Shown piece after piece: positions 53,474 through 62,040 of a DNA stretch of 64,000 nucleotides. The DNA comes from Flavobacterium notoginsengisoli. GTDB taxonomy: Bacteria; Bacteroidota; Bacteroidia; Flavobacteriales; Flavobacteriaceae. Position 1 is the first letter of the stretch. Every line of letters starts with the position of its first letter. Location of the stretch: the NCBI RefSeq assembly GCF_014207905.1, contig NZ_JACHLB010000004.1, forward strand, positions 372,001 through 436,000. The letters run 5' to 3'. The position numbers were made by a program, and so were the translations under genes. The notes under the pieces were generated by a model, which saw only the letters and a program-made list of their open reading frames with translations, was not told where the DNA came from and searched no databases.

Positions 53474-53929
53474 ATGTTAAAATCAGTCAATATATTAAAT
53501 AAAAGAGCGCGATTTGATTATGAAGTAATCGATACCTATACAGCCGGAATCGTTTTGGCAGGTACCGAAATCAAATCTATACGTTTAGGAAAAGCAAATA
53601 TTACGGAAAGTTTCTGCGAGTTTAGCGGTATGGAACTTTTTGCTATTAATACTTATATAGAAGAATATTCTTTTGGAAATCAGTTTAACCATAAATCGAG
53701 AAGCGAAAGAAAATTACTTTTAAATAGAAAAGAATTAAAAACACTACATAAAAGTGTTCAGGCAAAAGGTTTAACTATTATTCCACTAAAGCTATTCACA
53801 AACGAAAAAGGTCTTGCCAAATTGCAAATTGGACTTTGTAAAGGAAAGAAAAACTACGATAAACGTGAATCTTTAAAAGAACAAGACACAAAACGCGATT
53901 TAGACCGTATAAAAAAAGCTTACAATTAG
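53474..53929 (+). CDS. smpB: SsrA-binding protein
   Basis: A 151-aa RNA-binding protein that delivers tmRNA to stalled ribosomes. The OB-fold core has NKRARFDYEVIDTYTAGIVL, GTEIKSIRLGKANI and EEYSFGNQFNHKSRSERKLLL. The flexible basic tail DTKRDLDRIKKAYN completes it. I choose ATG at 53474; the frame continues to 53438 but those residues overlap the promoter. No tmRNA gene is seen in the window. A hairpin terminator overlaps the stop codon. Confidence 0.95.
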   Translation: MLKSVNILNKRARFDYEVIDTYTAGIVLAGTEIKSIRLGKANITESFCEFSGMELFAINTYIEEYSFGNQFNHKSRSERKLLLNRKELKTLHKSVQAKGLTIIPLKLFTNEKGLAKLQIGLCKGKKNYDKRESLKEQDTKRDLDRIKKAYN

Positions 53930-53944
53930 TAAGCTTTTTTATTT
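53913..53944 (+). terminator. Terminator of smpB overlapping its stop codon
   Basis: AAAAAGCTTAC (53913-53923) and GTAAGCTTTTT (53929-53939) pair around a 5-base loop that contains the end of the coding frame. A T-run follows. Confidence 0.85.
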
Positions 53945-54011
53945 TAACATAAACCCTTATTTATTAGTATTTTATAGTTATTTTTACTTATAACCAATTT
54001 AACTGTAGAAT

Positions 54012-54650
54012 ATGAAAAAGTACTTTATTTTGCTGATGGCAAGTTTTGCATTTTTAGGATGCGGCAGTAACACCTCAATTGTAAACAGCTGGAGAGATCC
54101 TGATGTCACTATTTCCCAAGAACAATTTAAAAAAGTTTTAGTTGTTGTTTTGGTAAAAGATGAAGCTTCGAGACGGATTGCCGAAAACAGAATCGCAGCA
54201 GGCAACCCCGTATTCAAAACTTCATATCAATATCTAGATGCCTCAAGCCAACTTACAAAAGAGCAAAAACTAAAAGTCCTTCAAGATGAGAATTTTGATG
54301 GCGTTGTTAGTATGCGTTTAGTTAGCAAAGAAAAGGAAACTACTTATGTTCCGGGCACATACACGGGAATGTATTACGGAGGATTTGACGGAATGTATAC
54401 TGGAATGTACGGCTACGGTTTTGGCAATTGGTATGGAATGTATGCTCCAAACTTTTACGATCCTGGATATTATCAGGAATCGACTTTATATATGGTTGAA
54501 ACGAATGTTTTTTCTTTAAAACAAAATAAATTAATCTGGACAGGCACAACAGAATCACAAAATGTAACAGATTTAGGACAAACCGTTGATGCAATTATGC
54601 TAACTGTAGTTAAAGAAATGAGAAAAGACGGCTCTTTACCTCCAAAATAA
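54012..54650 (+). CDS. lipoprotein, DUF4136-like
   Basis: A 212-aa lipoprotein with lipobox FAFLGC (Cys17). The body has alternating strands (KKVLVVVLVKDEASRRIAEN) as in DUF4136/YbfP-like envelope proteins. A Gly/Tyr/Met-rich stretch at about 120-155 (GMYYGGFDGMYTGMYGYGF) is unusual. The function is unknown. It has a strong terminator. Confidence 0.8.
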   Translation: MKKYFILLMASFAFLGCGSNTSIVNSWRDPDVTISQEQFKKVLVVVLVKDEASRRIAENRIAAGNPVFKTSYQYLDASSQLTKEQKLKVLQDENFDGVVSMRLVSKEKETTYVPGTYTGMYYGGFDGMYTGMYGYGFGNWYGMYAPNFYDPGYYQESTLYMVETNVFSLKQNKLIWTGTTESQNVTDLGQTVDAIMLTVVKEMRKDGSLPPK

Positions 54651-54658
54651 AAACATAG

Positions 54659-54687
54659 AAAGCAACAATTAATTTGTTGCTTTTTTT
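54659..54687 (+). terminator. Terminator of the DUF4136-like gene
   Basis: AAGCAACAA pairs with TTGTTGCTT around a 5-base loop, then seven T. Confidence 0.9.
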
Positions 54688-54732
54688 ACGATTTAAAAAT
54701 TGACTAAATTTGTCAAGACTAAAATTTTCATA

Positions 54733-55740
54733 ATGAAATCACTTTTAAAAAACGCCAGAGAACAAAAAGGATTAAAAACACGAGAATTAGCACAACTCGC
54801 AGGAATTGACCAAGCTTTGATTAGTAAATTTGAATCTGGAACACGAAAACCTACTAAAGATCAAATTATTAAACTATCTCAACTTTTAGAAATTGATTAT
54901 GAAACTTTGATGGTTGCTTGGCTAAAAGAAAAGATTCTTTATGAAATTGGCGATGAGGAATTTGCTTTGAAAGCTTTACTTTTAGCTGAACAAGAAATCC
55001 AAAAAAACAAAAAAGACCTTAATTCTCTATTACTATCTTCTTTTGAATCTGTTTTAAATGAAATTGAACTATTAAAAAATAAAATTCAATCTTTTAATCA
55101 TTTTGAGTTACGCCAAATTTCAAAAACTTTAGAGTTAGAATTTATTTTTAGAAGTATTCATTTTAATGGAAATTCACTAACACTAGAAGAAATAAAATCT
55201 GTCATAAATGAAGGATTAACCATTTCTGGAAAAAGCATGCAAAATCATCTTGAAGCTATAAACTTTCAAGAAACAATAGGATATATTAAAGATTTAGTTC
55301 AGAAGAAAATTTACTTAAACGAAAAAGATTTTCTCGGTATTCACAATTTACTATTTAGAGGAATTGGGTCTGAAAATGCTGGAAAATATAAAAATGATTC
55401 ATTGATTCTGCGTGAAATGAATTTATTTTTTAATTGGTACGAATTACACAAAAACAATCTGAATCCAATAATTCTAGCCTCAGAAGCGCATTTAAAAATA
55501 CTTGAGATTAATCCTTTTGAATACGGAAATCTTCAAATGGCAAATTTGATATTAAATTGGATTCTACATCAATACCATTATGTGTTTTTCTCTGTTGAAG
55601 AAAATCAAAAAAGTAAAGATGAATATTTATCTGTTTTGGATGAAAGCCAAATCAAGAATGACAAATCGATTTTTATAAATTATATTTTAAGAATTGAAAA
55701 GGAAAATCTAAATAGAGCCATTCAATTAATTGCAAAATAA
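54733..55740 (+). CDS. XRE-type HTH protein with a degenerate Fic domain
   Basis: A 335-aa protein. The helix-turn-helix lies at 4-57 (ELAQLAGIDQALISKFESG). The Fic fold follows from about 125: LEAINFQETIGYI, IHNLLFRGIGSENAGKYKND and INPFEYGNLQMANLILNWIL. The catalytic motif normally reads HPFxDGNGRxxR. Here His is replaced by Asn260, Asp by Tyr264, and the GNGR loop by GNLQ, so AMP transfer should be lost. The inhibitory motif SxxxEGN is also changed to SIHFNGN (Asn145 for Glu). It is likely a regulator that kept the fold only. Confidence 0.85.
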   Translation: MKSLLKNAREQKGLKTRELAQLAGIDQALISKFESGTRKPTKDQIIKLSQLLEIDYETLMVAWLKEKILYEIGDEEFALKALLLAEQEIQKNKKDLNSLLLSSFESVLNEIELLKNKIQSFNHFELRQISKTLELEFIFRSIHFNGNSLTLEEIKSVINEGLTISGKSMQNHLEAINFQETIGYIKDLVQKKIYLNEKDFLGIHNLLFRGIGSENAGKYKNDSLILREMNLFFNWYELHKNNLNPIILASEAHLKILEINPFEYGNLQMANLILNWILHQYHYVFFSVEENQKSKDEYLSVLDESQIKNDKSIFINYILRIEKENLNRAIQLIAK

Positions 55741-55741
55741 G

Positions 55742-55768
55742 AAAAAGCCCAGCAAAAACTGGGCTTTC
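55742..55768. terminator. Bidirectional terminator between the Fic-like gene and pcm
   Basis: AAAGCCCAG with CTGGGCTTT around a short loop, in a convergent gap of 31 bases, with A- and T-rich ends. Confidence 0.85.
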
Positions 55769-55771
55769 TCA

Positions 55772-56413
55772 TTAATTTTTATCTTCTAACAACGGAACAA
55801 ATCTAAATTCTCCAAACTCATGTTTTTCGAATTGCGTTTCATTTTTTCTGATTAATAAAGTCATAATCTGAACGTCTTCACCAAGCGGAATAACAAGTCT
55901 TCCTCCTATTTTTAATTGCGCCATTAAGGGTTGTGGAATAAAAGGTGCACCAGCTGTAACTATAATACTATCAAAAGGTGCAAAATTTGGAAGTCCTTTA
56001 TAACCATCTCCAAAAGAAACATGTTTTGGACGGATATTCAATTTTGGAAATAAAATAGAAGTTTGTTTAAACAATTCTTTTTGTCTTTCTACGGTATAAA
56101 CTTTGGCGCCAAGATGAAACAAAACGGCAGTTTGGTATCCAGAACCAGTACCAATTTCCAAAACTTTATGGTCTTTCTGCACTTCTAAAAGCTGCGATTG
56201 AAAAGCAACAGTATAAGGTTGCGAAATAGTTTGCCCAGCACCAATAGGAAAAGCCTTATCTTGATAAGCGAAATCTTCAAAACTAGAATTCAAAAAAAGG
56301 TGTCTTGGGATTTTTTTTATCGCATCCAGAACCGCTTTATCAGTAATTCCTTTTTGCTCTAAAGTGTTTACTAATTGATTACGAAGTCCTTGATGTTTGG
56401 CAGTGTCTTTCAA
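55772..56413 (-). CDS. pcm: protein-L-isoaspartate O-methyltransferase
   Basis: A 213-aa SAM-dependent repair methyltransferase for damaged Asp/Asn residues. The segments AGQTISQPYTVAFQSQLLE, VLEIGTGSGYQTAVL (SAM loop) and the late GGRLVIPLGE are typical. I choose the TTG at 56413 (product starts KDTAKHQGLRNQL, as in relatives). The frame is open to an ATG at 56527, but the extra 38 residues are translated spacer and lie upstream of the promoter at 56436-56465. Confidence 0.93.
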   Translation of the reverse strand: MKDTAKHQGLRNQLVNTLEQKGITDKAVLDAIKKIPRHLFLNSSFEDFAYQDKAFPIGAGQTISQPYTVAFQSQLLEVQKDHKVLEIGTGSGYQTAVLFHLGAKVYTVERQKELFKQTSILFPKLNIRPKHVSFGDGYKGLPNFAPFDSIIVTAGAPFIPQPLMAQLKIGGRLVIPLGEDVQIMTLLIRKNETQFEKHEFGEFRFVPLLEDKN

Positions 56414-56435
56414 AATTGGGTAGGTTTTATTTTCG

Positions 56436-56465
56436 CAAAAATAAGAAAGAAAACAGGATTTCAAA
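56436..56465 (-). promoter_or_regulatory. Promoter of pcm
   Basis: On the minus strand TTTG (56462-56465), an 18-base spacer and TATTTTTG (56436-56443). It places the start downstream of the in-frame ATG at 56527, supporting the TTG start. Confidence 0.75.
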
Positions 56466-56494
56466 TATTGATTTTTAAATAATAAATTAATACA

Positions 56495-56561
56495 GTCCAA
56501 AGCCGAAAGTCCAAAGTCGAAAGTCATATTTTACAATTCACAACTCACAGCTCACAATTCG
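56495..56561. repeat. 7-bp tandem repeats upstream of pcm
   Basis: Four tandem heptamers at 56534-56561 (ACAATTC, ACAACTC, ACAGCTC, ACAATTC). A second set of AAAGTCC/GAAAGTC units lies at 56495-56525. This is spacer, not gene. Confidence 0.75.
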
Positions 56562-56618
56562 CTAAATTCATTTTCACTTTAAACAAATAAATTATATTTT
56601 TGTTTAAAATACATTCTC

Positions 56619-57584
56619 ATGTTAAAAGTAGGAGTTTTAGGTGCTGGTCATCTTGGTAAAATACATTTACGCTTATTACAACAATCTGACAAATACGAAT
56701 TAGTTGGATTTTACGACGAAAATCAAGAAAATGCCGAAAGAATCTCAAAAGAGTTTGGCTATAAAAATTTCAGCACAATTGCAAAACTTATTCACGCTGT
56801 CGACGTGATTGACATTGTTACTCCTACGCTTTCGCACTACAAATGCGCAAAAGTTGCCATCAAATCAGGAAAACATATCTTTATTGAAAAACCAATTGCC
56901 AATACTGTTGAAGAGGCTGAAGAAATTATAGCTTTAGCAAACGAATACAATGTAAAAGGACAAGTGGGTCACGTAGAGCGTTTTAACCCTGCTTTTATCG
57001 CTACTAAAGAAATGATAGAGAATCCGATGTTTATAGAAACGCATCGTTTGGCAGAGTTTAATCCGCGTGGTACAGATGTTCCTGTTGTTTTGGATTTAAT
57101 GATTCATGATATTGATGCGATTTTAAGTGTTGTAAAATCTAAAGTAAAAAACATCAACGCAAGTGGAGTTTCGGTTATTAGCGAAACTCCAGATATTGCC
57201 AACGCAAGAATTGAATTTGAAAATGGTTGTGTTGCTAACTTAACAGCAAGCAGAATTTCATTGAAAAATATGCGTAAATCACGTTTCTTTCAAAAAGACG
57301 CTTATATTTCTGTTGACTTTTTAGAGAAAAAATGCGAAGTTGTTCGTATGAAAGATGCACCAGAAGTTCCTGGAGATTTTGACATGATCTTGCAAAACGC
57401 AGAGGGAGTGAAAAAACAAATTTATTTCACCAATCCAGATGTAGAACAAAATAATGCAATCTTAGACGAGTTAAATTCGTTTGCAGATGCCATTAACAAT
57501 AATACAACTCCTGTTGTTACACTTGAACAAGCTACAGACGCATTGCGTGTAGCGTATCAAATTATTGAGTGTTTCGATAAATAA
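56619..57584 (+). CDS. Gfo/Idh/MocA-family oxidoreductase
   Basis: A 321-aa NAD(P)-dependent oxidoreductase. The Rossmann loop is GVLGAGHLGKIHLRLL (5-20). EKPIANTVEEAE holds the conserved Lys-Pro, and MIHDIDAILSVVKSK is the C-terminal domain's metal- or substrate-binding His-Asp segment. The substrate is a sugar or cyclitol derivative by family, not told by context. A GCCACGAATT-type hairpin lies downstream. Confidence 0.9.
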   Translation: MLKVGVLGAGHLGKIHLRLLQQSDKYELVGFYDENQENAERISKEFGYKNFSTIAKLIHAVDVIDIVTPTLSHYKCAKVAIKSGKHIFIEKPIANTVEEAEEIIALANEYNVKGQVGHVERFNPAFIATKEMIENPMFIETHRLAEFNPRGTDVPVVLDLMIHDIDAILSVVKSKVKNINASGVSVISETPDIANARIEFENGCVANLTASRISLKNMRKSRFFQKDAYISVDFLEKKCEVVRMKDAPEVPGDFDMILQNAEGVKKQIYFTNPDVEQNNAILDELNSFADAINNNTTPVVTLEQATDALRVAYQIIECFDK

Positions 57585-57605
57585 TTAGAAAAAAAATCAA
57601 AATAA

Positions 57606-57647
57606 TTAGCCACGAATTCACGATTTAATTGGTGATTTCGTGGCTAA
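57606..57647. repeat. GCCACGAA hairpin, related to the 38161-38302 repeat
   Basis: TTAGCCACGAA (57606-57616) and TTCGTGGCTAA (57637-57647) pair with further inner pairs. There is no T-run, so it is a repeat rather than a clear terminator. Confidence 0.75.
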
Positions 57648-57671
57648 ATCATAAAAAAATATCTAGCAAAA

Positions 57672-58559
57672 ATGAAAACAATAGCTGTAATTGGTGCAGG
57701 AACAATGGGTAATGGAATTGCTCATACCTTTGCACAAAGCGGATTTATCGTAAAACTAATTGATGTTTCTGAAAAATCATTAGATAAAGGAATGGCAACG
57801 ATTGCTGCCAATTTAGATCGTATGTTATCTAAAGGAACAATTACACAAGAAGATGTTGCAAAAACAATCACCAATATTATTACCTATACAGATATTAAAG
57901 ATGGTGTTGTTGGTGTTGATCTTGTTGTAGAAGCAGCAACTGAAAATGTAGAATTAAAACTGAACATTTTCAAACAATTAAACGAATACTGTTCTCACAA
58001 TACTATATTGGCAACAAATACTTCTTCGATTTCAATTACACAAATTGGAGCCGTTGTCGCGCATCCTGAGCGTGTTATCGGAATGCATTTTATGAATCCG
58101 GTGCCGATTATGAAGTTAGTTGAAATCATACGCGGCTATAACACAAGCGATGAAGTAACAAAAATCATCATGACTTTATCTGAAAAATTAGGTAAAGTTC
58201 CTGTAGAAGTAAACGATTATCCAGGTTTTGTGGCCAACAGAATTTTAATGCCAATGCTAAACGAAGCAATCGAAACTTTGTACAATAAAGTTGCTGGAGT
58301 TTATGAAATTGATACCGTAATGAAATTAGGAATGGGACATCCAATGGGACCATTGCAATTAGCTGATTTCATTGGACTTGATGTTTGTCTTGCTATTTTA
58401 AATGTAATGTACGACGGATTCAAAAATCCAAAATATGCTCCTTGCCCACTTTTAGTAAATATGGTTAGAGCTGGAAAACTTGGAGTGAAATCTGGTGAAG
58501 GTTTTTATGATTATAGCGAAAATAAAAAAGCTGAGAAAATTTCGAAGCAGTTTACTTAA
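57672..58559 (+). CDS. 3-hydroxybutyryl-CoA dehydrogenase
   Basis: A 295-aa NAD-dependent enzyme of the HCDH family that oxidises 3-hydroxyacyl-CoA. The Rossmann loop is AVIGAGTMGNGIAHTFAQ (4-21). The catalytic His is in GMHFMNPVPIMKLVEI and the late GHPMGPLQLADFIGLD segment is typical. The C-terminal GEGFYDY is conserved. It may act in butyrate or fatty-acid metabolism together with the acyl-CoA dehydrogenase at the start of the window. A small membrane-anchored gene follows 15 bases later. Confidence 0.93.
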   Translation: MKTIAVIGAGTMGNGIAHTFAQSGFIVKLIDVSEKSLDKGMATIAANLDRMLSKGTITQEDVAKTITNIITYTDIKDGVVGVDLVVEAATENVELKLNIFKQLNEYCSHNTILATNTSSISITQIGAVVAHPERVIGMHFMNPVPIMKLVEIIRGYNTSDEVTKIIMTLSEKLGKVPVEVNDYPGFVANRILMPMLNEAIETLYNKVAGVYEIDTVMKLGMGHPMGPLQLADFIGLDVCLAILNVMYDGFKNPKYAPCPLLVNMVRAGKLGVKSGEGFYDYSENKKAEKISKQFT

Positions 58560-58574
58560 AAAACAACTAAAATT

Positions 58575-59069
58575 GTGAGAAAGTTTATTTTAATTGTCAT
58601 TGCACTAATTATTAGTTTTGCACTACTCTTTTACATTAAACCAATCACTTTTAGCTATTTAACTGGAATTGCAAGAGTTTTAGAAAAAAGTCATAATTAC
58701 GATTTAAAAATCAATAGTAATCAATTTACAAATCGTATATATAAGAGCACTAAGAGTTTTGACAACAAATCGAATCACAACTTTCTAATTTTATATTTAA
58801 AAGATTTGGAAGTCAATTCTAAATTTAAAATTATTATTGTAAATCTGGACGATAAAATAGTTGGATATCCTTGTACCTCGACGAGTTGTTACGATTTATT
58901 ATTCGGTAATTTGATTCAAAGTGAAATGGGATCTTTTTATGTAGCACTTGAAAACACTTCAAAAGGACCTGGATTTAATACCGACTTAAAAATAGAAAAT
59001 GAAAAAATAGATTTTTTTATACCTGCAAAAAAGGGTAAAAAAATCCACATTCAGCTTTCAAAAAAATAA
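58575..59069 (+). CDS. 164-aa protein with an N-terminal membrane helix
   Basis: The frame starts from GTG at 58575 and codes MRKFILIVIALIISFALLF, a signal anchor. A soluble domain of about 140 residues follows, containing LILYLKDLEVNSKFKIIIVNLDD and a Cys pair in PCTSTSCYD. No family is recognised. It lies between the dehydrogenase (15-base gap) and the YggS gene (7-base gap), so it is in the same transcript. Confidence 0.75.
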   Translation: MRKFILIVIALIISFALLFYIKPITFSYLTGIARVLEKSHNYDLKINSNQFTNRIYKSTKSFDNKSNHNFLILYLKDLEVNSKFKIIIVNLDDKIVGYPCTSTSCYDLLFGNLIQSEMGSFYVALENTSKGPGFNTDLKIENEKIDFFIPAKKGKKIHIQLSKK

Positions 59070-59076
59070 ATTGAAA

Positions 59077-59730
59077 ATGTCAATAGCATCAAACTTAAAT
59101 ACAATCAAAACATCTTTACCTGAACACGTAACTCTAGTTGCCGTTTCAAAAACAAAACCTGTATCCGATTTAATGCAGGCTTATGAAGCGGGTCAACGCA
59201 TTTTTGGAGAAAACAAAATTCAGGAAATGACAGAGAAATGGGAACAAATGCCAAAAGACATTCAATGGCATATGATTGGTCATGTTCAGTCGAATAAAGT
59301 CAAATTTATGGCGCCTTACGTGACTTTAATTCATGGTGTTGACAGTTTGAAATTATTACAGGAAATCAACAAACAAGCTTTAAAAAATAATAGAATAATA
59401 GATTGTCTTCTTCAAATTTATATTGCCGAAGAAGAATCTAAATTTGGTTTAGACGAAAACGAATTAAATGAACTTTTAACTTCTGCAGAGTTCAAAGAGT
59501 TGAAAAATATTCGTATCTTAGGTTTAATGGGAATGGCAACTTTCACAGAAAACCAAAACCAGATTAAAAAAGAATTTAGCCATTTAAAATCGATTTTTGA
59601 TTCTATTCAAAAACTGCAAATTGTTGATTTAAAAACGATTTCAATGGGAATGTCTGGAGATTATCAATTAGCCATAGAATGTGGAAGCACAATGGTTAGA
59701 ATTGGAAGCAGCATTTTTGGAGGGCGTTAA
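59077..59730 (+). CDS. yggS: YggS-family PLP homeostasis protein
   Basis: A 217-aa single-domain PLP-binding protein that buffers pyridoxal phosphate. It has LVAVSKTKP with the PLP Lys, IFGENKIQEM, WHMIGHVQSNK, and the late SMGMSGDYQLAIECGSTMVR signature with the phosphate-binding Ser-Gly. I choose ATG at 59077 rather than the TTG two codons earlier. It is last in a group with the 3-hydroxybutyryl-CoA dehydrogenase and a small unknown. Confidence 0.94.
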   Translation: MSIASNLNTIKTSLPEHVTLVAVSKTKPVSDLMQAYEAGQRIFGENKIQEMTEKWEQMPKDIQWHMIGHVQSNKVKFMAPYVTLIHGVDSLKLLQEINKQALKNNRIIDCLLQIYIAEEESKFGLDENELNELLTSAEFKELKNIRILGLMGMATFTENQNQIKKEFSHLKSIFDSIQKLQIVDLKTISMGMSGDYQLAIECGSTMVRIGSSIFGGR

Positions 59731-59743
59731 AATTCTAAATCGT

Positions 59744-59803
59744 GAGACGCACCGCGGTGAGTCTCTACAAAAAACTGAATACTAAAAACTGAGACTGAAT
59801 ACT
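59744..59803. repeat. Hairpin and ACTGAATACT direct repeats
   Basis: GAGAC...GTCTC hairpin at 59744-59765 with a GCACCGCGGTG core. Then ACTGAATACT at 59774-59783 and again at 59794-59803, 20 bases apart. It fills the 77-base gap before the nuclease gene. Confidence 0.65.
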
Positions 59804-59807
59804 GAAT

Positions 59808-61169
59808 TTGTACGCAATACTTGACATAGAAACCACTGGGGGACAATTTAATGAAGAGGGAATTACCGAAATTGCTATCTATAAATTTGATGGCCATGAA
59901 GTAGTTGATCAATTCATCAGTCTTGTTAATCCTGAAATTCCAATTCAACCGTTTGTTGTAAAACTGACCGGAATAAACAATGCTATGTTACAGTCTGCTC
60001 CAAAGTTTTATGAAGTAGCTAAACGTATCATCGAAATTACTACAGATTGCGTTATTGTGGCTCATAACGCTTCATTTGATTATAGAATCCTTCGCACAGA
60101 ATTTCGACGTTTGGGTTACGATTTTGAAGCTAAAACACTGTGTACAGTAGAATTAGCTAAAAAATTAATTCCAGAGCAACCATCTTACAGTTTAGGAAAA
60201 TTGGTTCGTTCATTAGGAATTCCAATGGCAGACAGACATCGCGCCAGCGGAGACGCTATGGCAACGACTAAGCTTTTCAAAATGCTTTTAGAAAAAGATG
60301 TCGAAAAAACCATTGTAAAAGACTTTATAAAACTAGAAATCGAAAAAGGAATTTCGCCAAAATTCTTAGACCTCATAAATCAAATGCCTGCAAAAACAGG
60401 TGTTTATTATATTTATAATGAAGGCGGAACTTTAATTTATATTGGTAAAAGTCAAAATATTAAGAAAAGAATCAACCAGCATTTTACCGGAATTACCACA
60501 AAAAGCAAAAGAATTCAAGCCGAAGTTTTCAGAATTACCTACGAAGAAACCGGAAGCGAATTAATTGCATTATTAAAAGAAAGCCAAGAAGTAAAAATCA
60601 ATCGTCCGCGATACAATCGTTCGCAAAAGAAAAGCGTTTTCCCTTTTGCATTATATGCCGAAAAAGATTCAAACGGCTACATCAATTTAAAATTAGAGAA
60701 AGCAGACGGACGCAAAAAAGAAATCACTTCTTACGCTTCATTGCAAGAAGGAAAAAATGCACTTTTCAAAATTACGGCAAAATATCATTTATGTCAAAAA
60801 TTGACTGGTTTATACCAAAGTAAAAAAGAGTGTTTTCAATATAAGATAAAAGAATGTGATGGCGCTTGTATTGGCGAAGTAACTCCAGAAGTTTACAATT
60901 TGAGAGTGCAGCAGTTTATTTCTGAGAATAGTTTTGAAAACAAAAGCATGATCTTAATCGACAGAGGCCGAAATGTAAACGAACGAAGCGCAATTCTAAT
61001 CGAAAACGGCACATACAAAGGCTACGCATACTACGATTTAAATTATCAAATTACGAATATTGACATTTTAAAAAATATTCTAATTCCAATGCAACATAAT
61101 CGTGATGTAAAGAATATTATTCAAAGTTACATTCGCAAAAGTAAATCATTGAAAATCATGCACTTTTAA
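59808..61169 (+). CDS. DnaQ-like exonuclease fused to a GIY-YIG nuclease domain
   Basis: A 453-aa protein. Residues 1-165 are a DEDDh exonuclease (LDIETTGG, AHNASFDYRIL, HRASGDA). Residues about 195-275 are a GIY-YIG domain (TGVYYIYNEGGTLIYIGKSQ) as in UvrC and Cho. A Cys-containing UvrC-like segment follows (CFQYKIKECDGACIGEV). The start is TTG at 59808. Such proteins are Cho-like UvrC homologues implicated in excision repair. It stands alone. Confidence 0.92.
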   Translation: MYAILDIETTGGQFNEEGITEIAIYKFDGHEVVDQFISLVNPEIPIQPFVVKLTGINNAMLQSAPKFYEVAKRIIEITTDCVIVAHNASFDYRILRTEFRRLGYDFEAKTLCTVELAKKLIPEQPSYSLGKLVRSLGIPMADRHRASGDAMATTKLFKMLLEKDVEKTIVKDFIKLEIEKGISPKFLDLINQMPAKTGVYYIYNEGGTLIYIGKSQNIKKRINQHFTGITTKSKRIQAEVFRITYEETGSELIALLKESQEVKINRPRYNRSQKKSVFPFALYAEKDSNGYINLKLEKADGRKKEITSYASLQEGKNALFKITAKYHLCQKLTGLYQSKKECFQYKIKECDGACIGEVTPEVYNLRVQQFISENSFENKSMILIDRGRNVNERSAILIENGTYKGYAYYDLNYQITNIDILKNILIPMQHNRDVKNIIQSYIRKSKSLKIMHF

Positions 61170-61199
61170 CCAATTAAAACTTTCATTATCTTTAAAGAT

Positions 61200-62039
61200 A
61201 TGAAACACAAAAAATCACAATACGAAATCTTCAGAGAAAAAGTCAAAATCATTCTATATGGTACAAACACCATATTAGGCAGAATGTTCGATTTAGTATT
61301 GTTAGGATTGATTTTATTAAGCGTTCTTTTGATAATGCTAGATACCGTTCAAGGAATCAGTTCAAAATACCACGAACAATTACTAATCTGCGAATGGGTA
61401 ATTACCGTATTCTTTACCATAGAATATGTACTTAGAATTATATCTATTCAAAAACCAGTAAAATACATTTTCAGCTTTTACGGAATTATCGATTTGCTCG
61501 CCGTACTACCGATGTATTTATCATTTTTTTTTCCTGGCGCAAGCATATTATCAATCGTAAGAGCGTTGCGTTTTCTTCGGTTATTCAAAATTTTGCATAT
61601 TCCACAAATCAACCATCAATCTCTGCAATTAAAAGAAGCAATAGAAGCAAGTAAAGAAAAAATTCTGGTTTTTATTTATTTCGTTTTAATAAGCACAGTA
61701 ATTATAGGAACAATTATGTATCTGGTTGAAGGTCGAGAATCAGGATTCACCAGTATTCCAATGGGAATTTATTGGACAATAGTAACCTTAACAACAGTAG
61801 GTTACGGAGATATTTCACCACAAACGCCTCTTGGACAATTCATTGCAGCATTTGTAATGATTTTAGGTTACGGAATCATCGCCGTTCCAACTGGAATTGT
61901 AACCGCCGAATTCGCCAAAAGCAGTTTAAGAAATAATTCTGTAAGCGGTAAAAAAACATGCAAAAAATGTCAGTCACAAGTCCATTTCGACAACGCCAAA
62001 TATTGTTATGAATGTGGAACCGAACTGCCAAATAATTAA
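61200..62039 (+). CDS. voltage-gated potassium channel with a C-terminal zinc ribbon
   Basis: A 279-aa inner-membrane channel with six helices. S4 is SIVRALRFLRLFKILHI (118-134), carrying voltage-sensing Arg. The selectivity filter is TVGYGD (199-204) between S5 and S6. The tail has CKKCQ and CYECG (Cys254, 257, 269, 272), a zinc-ribbon-like knuckle. RCK or cyclic-nucleotide domains are absent. The zinc ribbon is an unusual addition for a Kv-type channel. An RNA-like element follows directly after the stop codon. Confidence 0.92.
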   Translation: MKHKKSQYEIFREKVKIILYGTNTILGRMFDLVLLGLILLSVLLIMLDTVQGISSKYHEQLLICEWVITVFFTIEYVLRIISIQKPVKYIFSFYGIIDLLAVLPMYLSFFFPGASILSIVRALRFLRLFKILHIPQINHQSLQLKEAIEASKEKILVFIYFVLISTVIIGTIMYLVEGRESGFTSIPMGIYWTIVTLTTVGYGDISPQTPLGQFIAAFVMILGYGIIAVPTGIVTAEFAKSSLRNNSVSGKKTCKKCQSQVHFDNAKYCYECGTELPNN

Positions 62040-62040
62040 T

